From an uncultured Lachnospiraceae bacterium (GTDB lineage: Bacteria; Bacillota; Clostridia; Lachnospirales; Lachnospiraceae): a stretch of DNA of 35,011 bases. Positions within the stretch are counted from its first letter, which is position 1. Each line of letters begins with the position of its first letter. The notes below the pieces were generated by a model that did no database searches, was not told the DNA's origin, and saw nothing but the letters and a program-made list of their open reading frames with translations. The DNA lies in the NCBI GenBank assembly GCA_900317475.1, contig ONGY01000002.1, positions 1 to 35,011 on the forward strand. The letters are read 5' to 3'. The position numbers and the translations under genes were made by a program. This document shows positions 25,343 to 33,042 of the stretch, piece after piece.

Positions 25343-26848
25343 CTAATCGCCCTTTTCATCGTCTGCCCAGGCCAGGGCGCAGCGCACAGCCCGATGCCAG
25401 CCGGAGATGAGCTTCTCTCTGTCCTCTTCCGCAATATCCGGATGGAAGGTGCGGCCCAGCTGCCAGTTTGCCTTCGCCTCTTCGCGGTTCTTCCAGTATC
25501 CGACGGTCAGTCCCGCAAGGTAAGCTGCTCCCAGCGCCGTGGTCTCAATCAGCTTCGGCCGGTAGACCTCCGCTCCCATGAGATCAGCCTGGAATTTCAT
25601 AAGGAAATTGTTTGCACTCGCGCCGCCGTCCACCTTGAGGCCGGACAGCGGAACACCGGCATCCTCCTCCATTGCCTTGATGACATCCATGGACTGATAA
25701 GCAATGGATTCAAGCGCCGCGCGGATGAAATGTTCTTTCCTGCAGCCCCTGGTGAGTCCTACGATCGTGCCTCTTGCATACGGATTCCAGTACGGCGCCC
25801 CGAGCCCCGTGAATGCCGGCACGATGTACACGCCGGCCGTATCGAAGACCTCATCGGCGTATTCCTCGGACTGGGACGCGGTCTTCACCATGCGCATCTC
25901 GTCGCGGAGCCACTGGATGACCGAACCCGCGACGAATACAGAGCCTTCGAGGGCATATTCCGGCTTCTCGCCTTCAAGAACAGCCGCACATGTAGTGAGA
26001 AGGCCGTGTTTTGACGCAATGGCCTCGGTGCCGGTGTTCATAAGAAGAAATCCGCCGGTTCCGTAGGTATTCTTGACCTCGCCGGGCTCAAAGCAGCACT
26101 GCCCGAAAAGAGCCGCCTGCTGATCACCTGCCGCACCCGCAATCGGAATCCGCCCGCCGAGAACGGATGGGTCCGTATAGCCGAACATCGATCCGGACGG
26201 GCGCACCTGCGGCAGCATCTCTTCCGGAATATCCCAGACAGAAAGAAGGTCCTGATCCCACTGCATCGTGTGGATGTTGAAGAGCATCGTGCGCGACGCA
26301 TTTGTATAATCCGTTGCATGCACCTGACCGCGCGTCAGATTATAAATGAGCCAGCTGTCTACTGTTCCGAAGGCAAGCTCACCGCTCTTCGCGCGCTCCC
26401 GCGCTCCCTCAACATGATCCAGAATCCAGGCAATTTTGCTTGCCGAAAAGTACGGATCCGGAACAAGTCCCGTGCGGGAGCGGATGAGCTCGCTCTCTCT
26501 CTCCGTCAGGGCTTCAATCTTCTCCGCCGTGCGGCGGCACTGCCAGACAATTGCGTTGTAGATCGGTCTTCCGGTCTTTTTGTCCCAGATGATGGTCGTC
26601 TCGCGCTGATTGGTGATGCCGATGGCCGCGATGTCCGTCGCTGTCGCACCCGCCTGCGCCATGGCCTCAATCGCCACTGCCAGCTGTGCAGACCAGATTT
26701 CCATCGGGTCATGCTCCACCCATCCAGGCTGCGGATAATACTGCGGGAATTCCTTCTGCGCCATCGAACGGATCTTCCCCTCGCGGTCAAAAAGAATCGC
26801 GCGTGAGCTCGTCGTACCCTGATCAAGGGCAAGTATATACTCTGCCAT
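25343..26848 (-). CDS. glpK: Glycerol kinase GlpK
   Basis: Phosphorylates glycerol to sn-glycerol 3-phosphate with ATP. The 501-residue protein starts [21 protein letters not shown]. It contains [11 protein letters not shown], the substrate region [22 protein letters not shown] and the nucleotide-binding [19 protein letters not shown], so the FGGY fold is complete. Upstream, the frame stays open for 17 more codons, but only the ATG at 26848 fits family starts and is preceded by GGGGTATA. It is the last gene of the glp block, so its G3P product would feed the dehydrogenase encoded just upstream. No glycerol facilitator (glpF) gene is seen here. Confidence 0.97.
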   Translation of the reverse strand: MAEYILALDQGTTSSRAILFDREGKIRSMAQKEFPQYYPQPGWVEHDPMEIWSAQLAVAIEAMAQAGATATDIAAIGITNQRETTIIWDKKTGRPIYNAIVWQCRRTAEKIEALTERESELIRSRTGLVPDPYFSASKIAWILDHVEGARERAKSGELAFGTVDSWLIYNLTRGQVHATDYTNASRTMLFNIHTMQWDQDLLSVWDIPEEMLPQVRPSGSMFGYTDPSVLGGRIPIAGAAGDQQAALFGQCCFEPGEVKNTYGTGGFLLMNTGTEAIASKHGLLTTCAAVLEGEKPEYALEGSVFVAGSVIQWLRDEMRMVKTASQSEEYADEVFDTAGVYIVPAFTGLGAPYWNPYARGTIVGLTRGCRKEHFIRAALESIAYQSMDVIKAMEEDAGVPLSGLKVDGGASANNFLMKFQADLMGAEVYRPKLIETTALGAAYLAGLTVGYWKNREEAKANWQLGRTFHPDIAEEDREKLISGWHRAVRCALAWADDEKGD

Positions 26849-26862
26849 TTCTATACCCCATA

Positions 26863-26908
26863 CCGCGTTTTTGCGGCATCCCCCTGCTTTCGAAGGCATC
26901 TATGCCTG
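26863..26908 (-). other. Two hairpins between the DUF1667 gene and glpK
   Basis: GGCA-TAGA-TGCC spans the DUF1667 stop codon TAG (26900-26902), which lies in its loop region. CCGC-6-GCGG (26863-26876) then precedes the GGGGTATA used as SD by glpK. This repeats the stop-hairpin, second hairpin, SD layout seen elsewhere in the window. Confidence 0.5.
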
Positions 26909-27274
26909 CGCTTTTGCCACGTTCTTTGTCGCGACAACATCCACACCGGTTCCCGCCACGTCATGAACGATGACGTCTCCGATGGCGACAGGTGCCGAAA
27001 CTTCCATTTTGTTGATGGCCTTCACGCACTCAAACATCTTTCCCTTCGGAACATCGCCTTTTGTCTTGACAGAGACAACCGGAAGAGTGCCGCCCTTCAC
27101 GCGGACCGTTGTCGTCACGATTCTCGTCGGATTTGTAACTTCATTTGCAGCATATTTATATCCGTTCGGGCAGGAATTTCCCGTGATATCGGTCACTTTC
27201 CCGTCATCATCCTGTGTAACTGTGATCGCACACCCAATCGGGCAGCGGATGCAGGTAAGTTCTGTTTTCTTCAT
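26900..27274 (-). CDS. DUF1667 protein, probable third component of the anaerobic G3P dehydrogenase cluster
   Basis: The 124-residue protein begins MKKTELTCIRCPIGC and has further cysteine in GNSCPNGYKYA, giving CxxC-x3-C...C candidates for metal or Fe-S binding. The remaining part (RIVTTTVRVKGGTLPVVSVKTKGDVPK) is the conserved DUF1667 pattern. Genes of this family are usually linked to a GlpA-like dehydrogenase and an FAD/NAD oxidoreductase, and probably replace GlpC as the small electron-transfer partner (inference from context). The frame is open upstream through the double-hairpin element, but ATG 27274 with GAGGTATA is the plausible start. Confidence 0.88.
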   Translation of the reverse strand: MKKTELTCIRCPIGCAITVTQDDDGKVTDITGNSCPNGYKYAANEVTNPTRIVTTTVRVKGGTLPVVSVKTKGDVPKGKMFECVKAINKMEVSAPVAIGDVIVHDVAGTGVDVVATKNVAKAQA

Positions 27275-27290
27275 ACTTATACCTCGCTGA

Positions 27291-27354
27291 GGCAGCCGGT
27301 GCGGAGGCACCGATGCTGCCGTTTGAAAATGACATATCAGTGTCATTTTCAAAT
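27291..27354 (-). repeat. Double-hairpin intergenic element, copy B
   Basis: On the minus strand a 13-14-bp stem ATTTGAAAATGACA/TGTCATTTTCAAAC (27321-27354, six-base loop) contains the upstream stop TGA at 27349-27351. It is followed by GGCAGC-AT-CGGTGC-4-GCACCG-GCTGCC (27291-27320). The second hairpin core is identical to that of copy A at 14921-14948, and both begin with the same TTTGAAA at a stop codon. The distal stems differ but each remains self-complementary, so base pairing rather than sequence is kept. Confidence 0.8.
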
Positions 27355-28683
27355 ATCTTCATTCTTTCTCACGCGAATCGTGATGCTCTTAAGTCCGTCA
27401 AAACCAGTGAGATCGCTCTTCTTCAGGATCACCTGTTCCATCTCGCCTGGCGCGAGGATTTTCTTCTTCTGGCTTCGGAAGACGGTGTCGTTAAAATCGA
27501 TCTCGACCGATGCTCCCTTGAAGACGGCCCCCACGCGGAAGCGGATCCGCTGCAGGTCTTCCATATGTCCGATGCGAATGGACGAGGGAACCGTATAGCG
27601 GACACCGTCGGCTGCCGTCACCGGAATGACTGTGCCGTCCTCCTCGTTTTCTCCCTCGTGAAGGACGAAAGAAGCCGCTCGTTTTCCGGCCTCCGACGCT
27701 TCCTCCGAGACATAGTCGACAAGGTCATGGACATGCAGAACATTGCCGCAGGCAAAGACGCCCGGAACGGAAGTCTCCAGAGACTCGTTGACAACCGGTC
27801 CGTTCGTCACGCGGGAGAGTTCGACACCGAGCTGCGTGGAAAGTTCATTCTCCGGGATCAGTCCGCAGGAGAGCAGAAGTGTGTCGCACTCGTAGGTTTC
27901 CTCCGTCCCCGGTATCGGCCTTCGGTCCGGTCCGACCTCGGCGATGGTGACCGCTTCGACGCGTTCTTTTCCCTGGATGTCGATAACGGTATGCGAGAGT
28001 TTCAGCGGAATGCCGAAATCATCGAGGCACTGGACAATGTTCCGCTTGAGTCCGCCGGAATAGGGCATCAGCTCGGCGACAACCTCAACCTTCGCGCCTT
28101 CCAGCGTCATGCGGCGCGCCATGATGAGTCCGATATCGCCGGAACCGAGGATGACAACCTTTCTGCCCGGCATTTTGCCCTCGATATTGACGAAGCGCTG
28201 TGCTGTGCCGGCTGTGTAGATGCCGGCAGGACGGTAACCGGGAATATTCAGGGCTCCTCTCGGGCGCTCCCTGCATCCCATTGCAAGGATCACCGTATCC
28301 GCCTCGACGGTGAAGAATCCATCGGTCTTGTTCATGGCGGAGACAATCTTCTTCGGATTCTTCTCCCGTCCCGCTTCCCTCGCGGTTTTCCCGTCTTCGG
28401 TGCTGATATCGACGACGATCGTCGAGAGCAGGCAGGGAATATGACGCTCTTTCACCTTGTCCTCGAAACGCTGCGCGTATTCGGGGCCGGTCAGTTCCTC
28501 GCCGAATGTGTGCAGTCCGAAACCGTTGTGAATGCACTGATTGAGGATGCCGCCGAGAACATTGTCCCGCTCGATGACGAGGACATCCCCGGCATCGAGC
28601 CCGCTGTCCACTGCGCTCGATGCAGCAGCGAGCCCCGCGGGGCCGCCGCCGATAATCACTGTTTTATATGACTTGTCTGCCAT
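27349..28683 (-). CDS. FAD/NAD(P)-binding oxidoreductase (GlpB-like partner)
   Basis: Two-dinucleotide-binding-domain flavoprotein of 444 residues. The FAD-binding site is TVIIGGGPAGLAAASSAVDSG at the N-terminus, trimmed to IIGGGPAGLAAA. A second Rossmann motif VILGSGDIGLIMARR lies near residue 175 for NAD(P)H, and VFACGNVLHVHDLVDYV near 330 is the second FAD contact. A cysteine in LNQCIHNGFG follows the first domain. It sits between the GlpA-like dehydrogenase and the DUF1667 gene, a recurring three-gene set thought to pass electrons from G3P to NAD or quinone-free acceptors. This role is inferred from context. Confidence 0.88.
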   Translation of the reverse strand: MADKSYKTVIIGGGPAGLAAASSAVDSGLDAGDVLVIERDNVLGGILNQCIHNGFGLHTFGEELTGPEYAQRFEDKVKERHIPCLLSTIVVDISTEDGKTAREAGREKNPKKIVSAMNKTDGFFTVEADTVILAMGCRERPRGALNIPGYRPAGIYTAGTAQRFVNIEGKMPGRKVVILGSGDIGLIMARRMTLEGAKVEVVAELMPYSGGLKRNIVQCLDDFGIPLKLSHTVIDIQGKERVEAVTIAEVGPDRRPIPGTEETYECDTLLLSCGLIPENELSTQLGVELSRVTNGPVVNESLETSVPGVFACGNVLHVHDLVDYVSEEASEAGKRAASFVLHEGENEEDGTVIPVTAADGVRYTVPSSIRIGHMEDLQRIRFRVGAVFKGASVEIDFNDTVFRSQKKKILAPGEMEQVILKKSDLTGFDGLKSITIRVRKNEDI

Positions 28684-28710
28684 GATGACTTCACCCCATA
28701 GAAATATATG

Positions 28711-30213
28711 TCAGTTCTGCTTCCTGCTTTCCAGATCCGCCGCATTGGTATATCCGAAGCAGATCGTTCCGTTTGGGTCCGCCTGTTTGGTCGGGCCGCA
28801 GAGAATCTTTGCGTCTTTTCCGGATTTCACGATATCCTCCAGCGGTATGCCAAGCTCCCGGGAGAGAATATCCATCTGTTTCGGTGTGCAGAAGCCTGCC
28901 TGGCAGCGTCCCATGCCCGCGCGCACCCTGCGCTTGATTCCGTCCAGCGTTTTTGCGCCGAGCGGACGGTTGATCGCATCGACGATCTCCCCTTCCGTCA
29001 CCAGCTCGCAGCGGCACACAACATTGGCGTACAGCGGATTTGCGGCGACAAGCCTCTTGCGCTCTTCCGGCGAGGCGGTCGCCATGCACGGGATACCCTT
29101 TCGCTTTGCGACAAAGTTTTTCTTCTCCGGAGCGTGATCGCGCTCTGTGATGAGCTGCGCGACATAGACGCCGATGGCCGGAGCGGAGGTAAGGCCCGGT
29201 GATTCGATGCCTGCCGCATCGAAGAACCCGGGGCAGTCCGGGACTTCGCCGATGATGAAGTCGCCGCCGTCCTCATGCGCACGAAGTCCGGCGAAGGAAG
29301 TGATCACCTGTCTTGTCGGCAGATTGTCAGCGGAGAGACCTGCCTTCTCAAGAACCTCTGCAAGTCCTTCAGCCGTTGTGAATGTTCCCTCTTTATCGTC
29401 GATATCCTCGGCGGTCGGTCCGATCAGGAGATTGCCGTGCATCGTAGGTGTTACAAGCACGCCCTTGCCCATCTTTGTCGGGCACTGGAAAACGGTTGCA
29501 TCGACAAATCCCGCCGTTTTCTTGTCCATGAGGAGATACTGTCCGCGGCGCGGCGTAATGTGAATCTTCCTGCCCGACACCAGGTTGTGGAAGTAATCCG
29601 CATAGACGCCGGCCGCATTGATCACGTACTTTGCCTCATACATGCTCCTGTCGGCGCATTTCACGACAAATCCGCCGCGCTCACGGTGAATTTCCTTTAC
29701 TTCCTTTCCAAATTCAAACTGCACTCCGTTGACGTTCGCATTCTCGGCCAGCGCGATGTTGAGGAGGAACGGATCGACGATGCCGCCCGTCCTGCAGAGC
29801 AGGGCACATGTCACCTTCTTTGAAAGATTCGGCTCACGTCCCCTCGCTTCATCGCCGGAGATGATCGCAAGTCCCTCGACACCATTCTCTTCTCCCTGCT
29901 CCTTCAGCTTCTCCAGTGTCTTTCTGTCCTCATCGTCAAAACCGATGACAAGCGAAGTATTTCTCCTGTACGGAAAGTCGAGTTCTCTCGCCAGTGTCGG
30001 CATCATCCGGGACCCGAGCACATTCATCCTCGCCTTCATGGAACCCGGCTTCGCATCGTGTCCTGCATGTACGATTCCACTGTTGGCCTTCGTCGTACCT
30101 TCGCAGACATCGGGCCCCTTCTCGAGCACCAGAACGCTTCTGTCGCGCCTGCCAAGCTCCCGCGCAATCGCCGAGCCGGTTACACCGGCACCGATAATGA
30201 TCACATCCAGCAT
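28711..30213 (-). CDS. GlpA-like FAD-dependent glycerol-3-phosphate dehydrogenase with BFD [2Fe-2S] domain
   Basis: DAO-family flavoprotein of 500 residues. The FAD motif is DVIIIGAGVTGSAIARELGRRD at the start (key GAGVTGSA). The catalytic domain includes NSGIVHAGHDAKPGS, typical of GlpA/LhgO-type enzymes, and TSFAGLRAHEDGGDFIIG. The C-terminal part (about 400-450) is a BFD-like domain with CRCELVTEGEIVDAI and GRCQAGFC, giving a C-x-C...C-x4-C set for one [2Fe-2S] cluster. With glpK and a DeoR regulator adjacent, glycerol 3-phosphate is the likely substrate; other 2-hydroxyacids are possible. AAAGGAAG precedes the ATG, right after a CGGCC-6-GGCCG hairpin. Confidence 0.88.
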   Translation of the reverse strand: MLDVIIIGAGVTGSAIARELGRRDRSVLVLEKGPDVCEGTTKANSGIVHAGHDAKPGSMKARMNVLGSRMMPTLARELDFPYRRNTSLVIGFDDEDRKTLEKLKEQGEENGVEGLAIISGDEARGREPNLSKKVTCALLCRTGGIVDPFLLNIALAENANVNGVQFEFGKEVKEIHRERGGFVVKCADRSMYEAKYVINAAGVYADYFHNLVSGRKIHITPRRGQYLLMDKKTAGFVDATVFQCPTKMGKGVLVTPTMHGNLLIGPTAEDIDDKEGTFTTAEGLAEVLEKAGLSADNLPTRQVITSFAGLRAHEDGGDFIIGEVPDCPGFFDAAGIESPGLTSAPAIGVYVAQLITERDHAPEKKNFVAKRKGIPCMATASPEERKRLVAANPLYANVVCRCELVTEGEIVDAINRPLGAKTLDGIKRRVRAGMGRCQAGFCTPKQMDILSRELGIPLEDIVKSGKDAKILCGPTKQADPNGTICFGYTNAADLESRKQN

Positions 30214-30345
30214 GTTGTCTTCCTTTCTGCGGCCTTCCAGGGCCGAAGTGTTATTGTCGGATTATCCGTAAAACTCACCGTAAATGGAAGTAAATTTCAG
30301 GCAGACCCGCGTCCGGACTTTCTGTGCGCCCGGCCGCCGACCGGC

Positions 30346-31140
30346 TCAGATAGTTCCGCCGGGTCCGCAGACGATATGCATTCCTTCCTTTTCGTACATC
30401 TCTTTTGTTTCCTCCGGAAGGTTTCCATCGGTCACGATCAGGCTCACTGCATTCGTTCCGCAGACACGAAGAAGCGTCTCCCTGCCGAAGCGGACATGTG
30501 AACAGACGAGAATTGTCCGCTCCGCCATCTCCATCATGGCCTGTTTTACCTGAAGCTCTCCCTCGCCGATATCCGTGATGCCGGAGCGGAGGGTAACGCC
30601 GCAGCAGCTCATGAGATAAAGATCCGCATGATAGTTGCGGAGCTGTCCGAGCGTAACCTGCCCGAGGGCACAGTGCTCCTTGCGGTCCAGATTGCCGCCG
30701 AGCATCACGACCTCGATTTCGTCCCTCTCGCCGAGTTCTTCGGCGATCGGAAGAGAATTTGTTATGATATGAAGATTGTGGAATTCTTTCCGGAGCCTCC
30801 GGAAAATGACAAGATTTGTCGTGCTCGAGTCAAGCGCGATGGCCATTCCCTCCCGGATAAACGGAAGCACGGCCTCCGCGACACTTTCCTTGTCGGAAAG
30901 ATTCTCCCGGATCCGCTTCTCATACGGCGCGAGAACACTCGGTCTCCCGCCGGATGACGCCTCTGTTCCGGTTGCCCCGCCGTAAACCTTCTTCAGCGCG
31001 CCTTTCTGCTCGAGCTCGCTCAGGTCCCGCCGGATCGTCTCGCGGGAGGTCTGAAAACGGTTCACGAGATCACTCGTGTATACGGTCCCTTCCTCGCGAA
31101 GGAGTTCTATTATTCTAGACTGTCTCTCATCCGCAAGCAT
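30346..31140 (-). CDS. DeoR/GlpR-family transcriptional repressor
   Basis: The 264-residue protein has an N-terminal DeoR winged helix-turn-helix (ERQSRIIELLREEGTVYTSDLVNRF trimmed; recognition helix SRETIRRDLSELEQKGALKK). A sugar-phosphate sensing domain of the NagB/RpiA type follows, with IALDSSTTNLV, LHIITNSLPIAEEL and VMLGGNLDRKEHCALG. Members usually sense phosphorylated sugars such as glycerol 3-phosphate or fructose 1-phosphate. Both candidates fit here, as glp genes lie downstream and a PfkB kinase upstream. It has a strong promoter with tandem 10-bp repeats over the start site, suggesting autoregulation. The 132-base gap to the dehydrogenase has GC-rich hairpins but no clear terminator. 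Confidence 0.93.
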   Translation of the reverse strand: MLADERQSRIIELLREEGTVYTSDLVNRFQTSRETIRRDLSELEQKGALKKVYGGATGTEASSGGRPSVLAPYEKRIRENLSDKESVAEAVLPFIREGMAIALDSSTTNLVIFRRLRKEFHNLHIITNSLPIAEELGERDEIEVVMLGGNLDRKEHCALGQVTLGQLRNYHADLYLMSCCGVTLRSGITDIGEGELQVKQAMMEMAERTILVCSHVRFGRETLLRVCGTNAVSLIVTDGNLPEETKEMYEKEGMHIVCGPGGTI

Positions 31141-31156
31141 GTGCTGCCTCTTTGCA

Positions 31157-31217
31157 TATTTGTGTATTTATGTGCTTTTCTGTGGTATATTGTATTCTTT
31201 CTGTGGAATCCGGTCAA
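31157..31217 (-). promoter_or_regulatory. Promoter and tandem operator of the DeoR-family gene
   Basis: Minus-strand -35 TTGACC (31212-31217), 17-base spacer and -10 TACAAT (31189-31194). Around the start site three consecutive 10-base units CACAGAAAAG, CACATAAATA and CACAAATATG follow each other, and a fourth CACAGAAAGA lies 21 bases upstream in the spacer. Helical-phase direct repeats are typical of DeoR-family operators. The stretch from here to the AEC remnant (to 31334) shows nothing else. Confidence 0.8.
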
Positions 31218-31334
31218 CGAATACCGCATGAAAAAGTGCACAAACTTACCGCACGCACCTGCAGCGGCACGGACTTACAGCCCTGCCTGCGTGGAAGAGA
31301 AGAGGACTGACTGCGACGCAGATCCGAAACTTGC

Positions 31335-31637
31335 TTACAGCACCAGCATGACGACCGGGATGGTGAAAATACATATGATCGTGGAAAGAATGATGCCCCG
31401 CGAAAGCTCGCCGCATTCCAATCCCATCTCCTGCGAGAGGATGAGCGGCATATTGCCGCCGGGCAGTGAAATAAGCACGGCCAGTGTTCCAAGCATCAGT
31501 GGGTCTTTGATGAAACACTTCATGATAAGAACAATCACGATGGGAAGCGCGATCATTCGCAGCAGGAGGAACGGATACATCCGCCCGTCCCTCGAAAGAA
31601 CTTTCTTCCTTAAGAGGAACGGGATTCGGAAGAGCAA
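31335..31637 (-). pseudogene. Truncated AEC (auxin efflux carrier) family transporter, C-terminal remnant
   Basis: The 100-residue frame encodes LLRKKVLSRDGRMYPFLLLRMIALPIVIVLI, then LGTLAVLISLPGGNMPLILSQEMG and a last hydrophobic helix: the final third of an AEC permease, which normally has about 300 residues and ten helices. The N-terminal two thirds are missing, and the frame is closed by a TGA a few codons upstream. The apparent TTG start is directly after the stop of the PfkB gene. So a deletion appears to have fused the intact kinase gene to the remnant. Three helices alone are unlikely to transport anything. Confidence 0.8.
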
Positions 31638-31638
31638 T

Positions 31639-32571
31639 TCACTCCAGTCTTCTCACCTGTACTTTCGGCAGAAGTTCTTTGATCCGCTCCATGTCCGCGG
31701 GTTCTGTTCCCTCGCACTCCACACTGGCTGCCGACGCGGCGATGCAGAGGCGGACGAGATCTTCATTCTTTCGATGCAGAGACGTACTGAATACAGCCGC
31801 TGCAGCCATACTGTCGCCGGCGCCGACAGTGCTCCGGACAGGGACGGATACTCCCCCGGCACGATAAACTTCCCCCTTCAGAAGAAACAGCGCACCGTCA
31901 CCGCCCAGGGAGACAATTACATTCGGGATGCCGCTCTTATTAAGATTCAGAGCTGCTCCGAGCACATCTCTGTCCGCGGGGAGATTGCGTCCGCAGAGGT
32001 GTTCCAGTTCTTCCCGGTTCGGCTTAATAAAATCAGGATGCGCGAGAATTCCCCTCGCGAGAGCTTCCCCGTCCGCATCGAGAAAAACCTCCGCGCCGGC
32101 ATCATGAAGCTCCAGAATCATGCTTCGGTAGGTGTCCTTGGAAATTCCCGCCGGAATGCTTCCCGAGATGACTGCCGAATCGCCCGGCCTTACCCGGTCC
32201 GTAAGCTTCTGCATCAGCTCCCGGACCTTGTCTTCGGTGATTCCGCTTCCCGGTTCATTGATGTCTGTGTTTGTATACTCCTCCGGGTCACGGATTTTGA
32301 GATTGGTCCTGGTTTCGAAATCCCCGAAGATAAACTCGCAGTCAAAACGCACGCCTTTCAGGAGTGCCTCAAGCGTTCTTCCGGTACTGCCGCCGAGCAG
32401 TGCAAAGGCCGTGCTCTTCATACCGAGGCTCTCCAGTACCCGCGACACATTGATGCCTTTTCCGCCGGGATCTGTGCGCAGATCCCGGATCCGGTTTACC
32501 CGGTCCGCGGCAAAATGCGGTATGACTGCTGTTTTATCCAATGCAGGATTCAAGGTAACTGTATAAATCAT
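31639..32571 (-). CDS. PfkB-family kinase, 1-phosphofructokinase or tagatose-6-phosphate kinase
   Basis: Ribokinase-fold kinase of 310 residues. It begins MIYTVTLNPALDKTA, with the sugar-binding GGKGINVSRVLESLG near residue 36, FIKPNREELEHLCG, VSLGGDGALF and the catalytic signature STVGAGDSMAAAAV (D253). This is the hexose-phosphate (FruK/LacC) branch of the family; the sequence alone does not decide between fructose 1-phosphate and tagatose 6-phosphate. No PTS permease is adjacent, but the remains of another transporter follow. A GTG four codons upstream is an alternative start; neither start has a strong SD. Confidence 0.9.
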   Translation of the reverse strand: MIYTVTLNPALDKTAVIPHFAADRVNRIRDLRTDPGGKGINVSRVLESLGMKSTAFALLGGSTGRTLEALLKGVRFDCEFIFGDFETRTNLKIRDPEEYTNTDINEPGSGITEDKVRELMQKLTDRVRPGDSAVISGSIPAGISKDTYRSMILELHDAGAEVFLDADGEALARGILAHPDFIKPNREELEHLCGRNLPADRDVLGAALNLNKSGIPNVIVSLGGDGALFLLKGEVYRAGGVSVPVRSTVGAGDSMAAAAVFSTSLHRKNEDLVRLCIAASAASVECEGTEPADMERIKELLPKVQVRRLE

Positions 32572-32637
32572 GTCTGAATTCACCCGTCCGGAGCCTGTCC
32601 GGTCTGCGGCGGCTCTCCGCGAAGCATTTCTTCTGCA

Positions 32638-32679
32638 CGTTCATAATTCGTTCATATTTCATTTAAAGAAACTTTAAAT
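32638..32679 (-). promoter_or_regulatory. Palindrome and direct repeats upstream of the PfkB gene
   Basis: ATTTAAAG-3-CTTTAAAT (32661-32679) is a perfect palindrome with 8-base arms. CGTTCATA occurs twice with an 11-base period (32638-32645, 32649-32656). Both lie between a -10-like TATAAT (32719-32724; no good -35) and the gene, and are possible regulator sites, perhaps for the nearby DeoR protein. Confidence 0.55.
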
Positions 32680-32724
32680 CCGCCGCACAGTTTGTACATC
32701 AATTATCCGTATACTCTGATTATA

Positions 32725-32932
32725 AGTTAATTGCAAGAGGAAGCCGAACGCCAGTAAACAGCTTTTCCCGATTAGCTTTGCTAATAACTTTTTCATAATA
32801 ATAGCCGGGTATCGAAAGGTACCCGGCATCCTCCCTTTTATAGGGATTTTTTTATTTTCATCAATTTTCGGATTCCGAAGGATCCTCCAAGGATTCCCCT
32901 TGGATCTCCTGATAATAACATACAGCGCTGAC
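32725..32932 (-). other. Structured non-coding stretch between ftsH and the PfkB gene
   Basis: The minus strand shows TCCAAGG/CCTTGGA (32886-32904), a GGATCC-TTCG-GAATCC hairpin with a UUCG-type loop (32870-32885), a promoter-like TTGATG-16-TATAAA (32837-32864), GCCGGGTA-8-TACCCGGC (32804-32827) and TTAGC-3-GCTAA. On the plus strand TCCCT-5-AGGGA followed by seven T (32832-32853) looks like a terminator although no plus-strand gene is near. It could be a leader or small RNA; I see no supported gene. Confidence 0.4.
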
Positions 32933-32995
32933 AAAAAAGAACCGCAGCGACTCCGATTTATCGTTCATCGTAAATCAGAGTGCTGCGGTTCTTTC
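32933..32995 (-). terminator. Rho-independent terminator of ftsH
   Basis: AAAGAACCGCAGC pairs with GCTGCGGTTCTTT, extended through CTCNGATTTA-type inner arms around a ten-base loop. On the minus strand a run of six T follows (32933-32938). It lies 48 bases after the ftsH stop. Confidence 0.93.
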
Positions 32996-33042
32996 TATGT
33001 TGAAAAAATTGCTTTGTCTTAAAAAATCAATATTGAAGAAGC

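Noticed and set aside
27313-28671. 452-codon plus-strand frame opposite the FAD/NAD oxidoreductase
   Set aside because: Antisense shadow of a well-supported flavoprotein gene; Arg/Asp/His-rich product without domain features.
31141-32577. 478-codon plus-strand frame spanning the DeoR promoter, AEC remnant and PfkB gene
   Set aside because: It crosses a clear minus-strand promoter and reads antisense through a kinase with intact motifs; no SD or recognisable domain.
32674-32796. 40-residue minus-strand peptide starting MKKLLAKLIGKSCLLAFGF, reminiscent of AgrD-like or signal peptides
   Set aside because: No Shine-Dalgarno precedes the ATG, it overlaps the -10-like box before the kinase gene, and no agrB-like partner is present.
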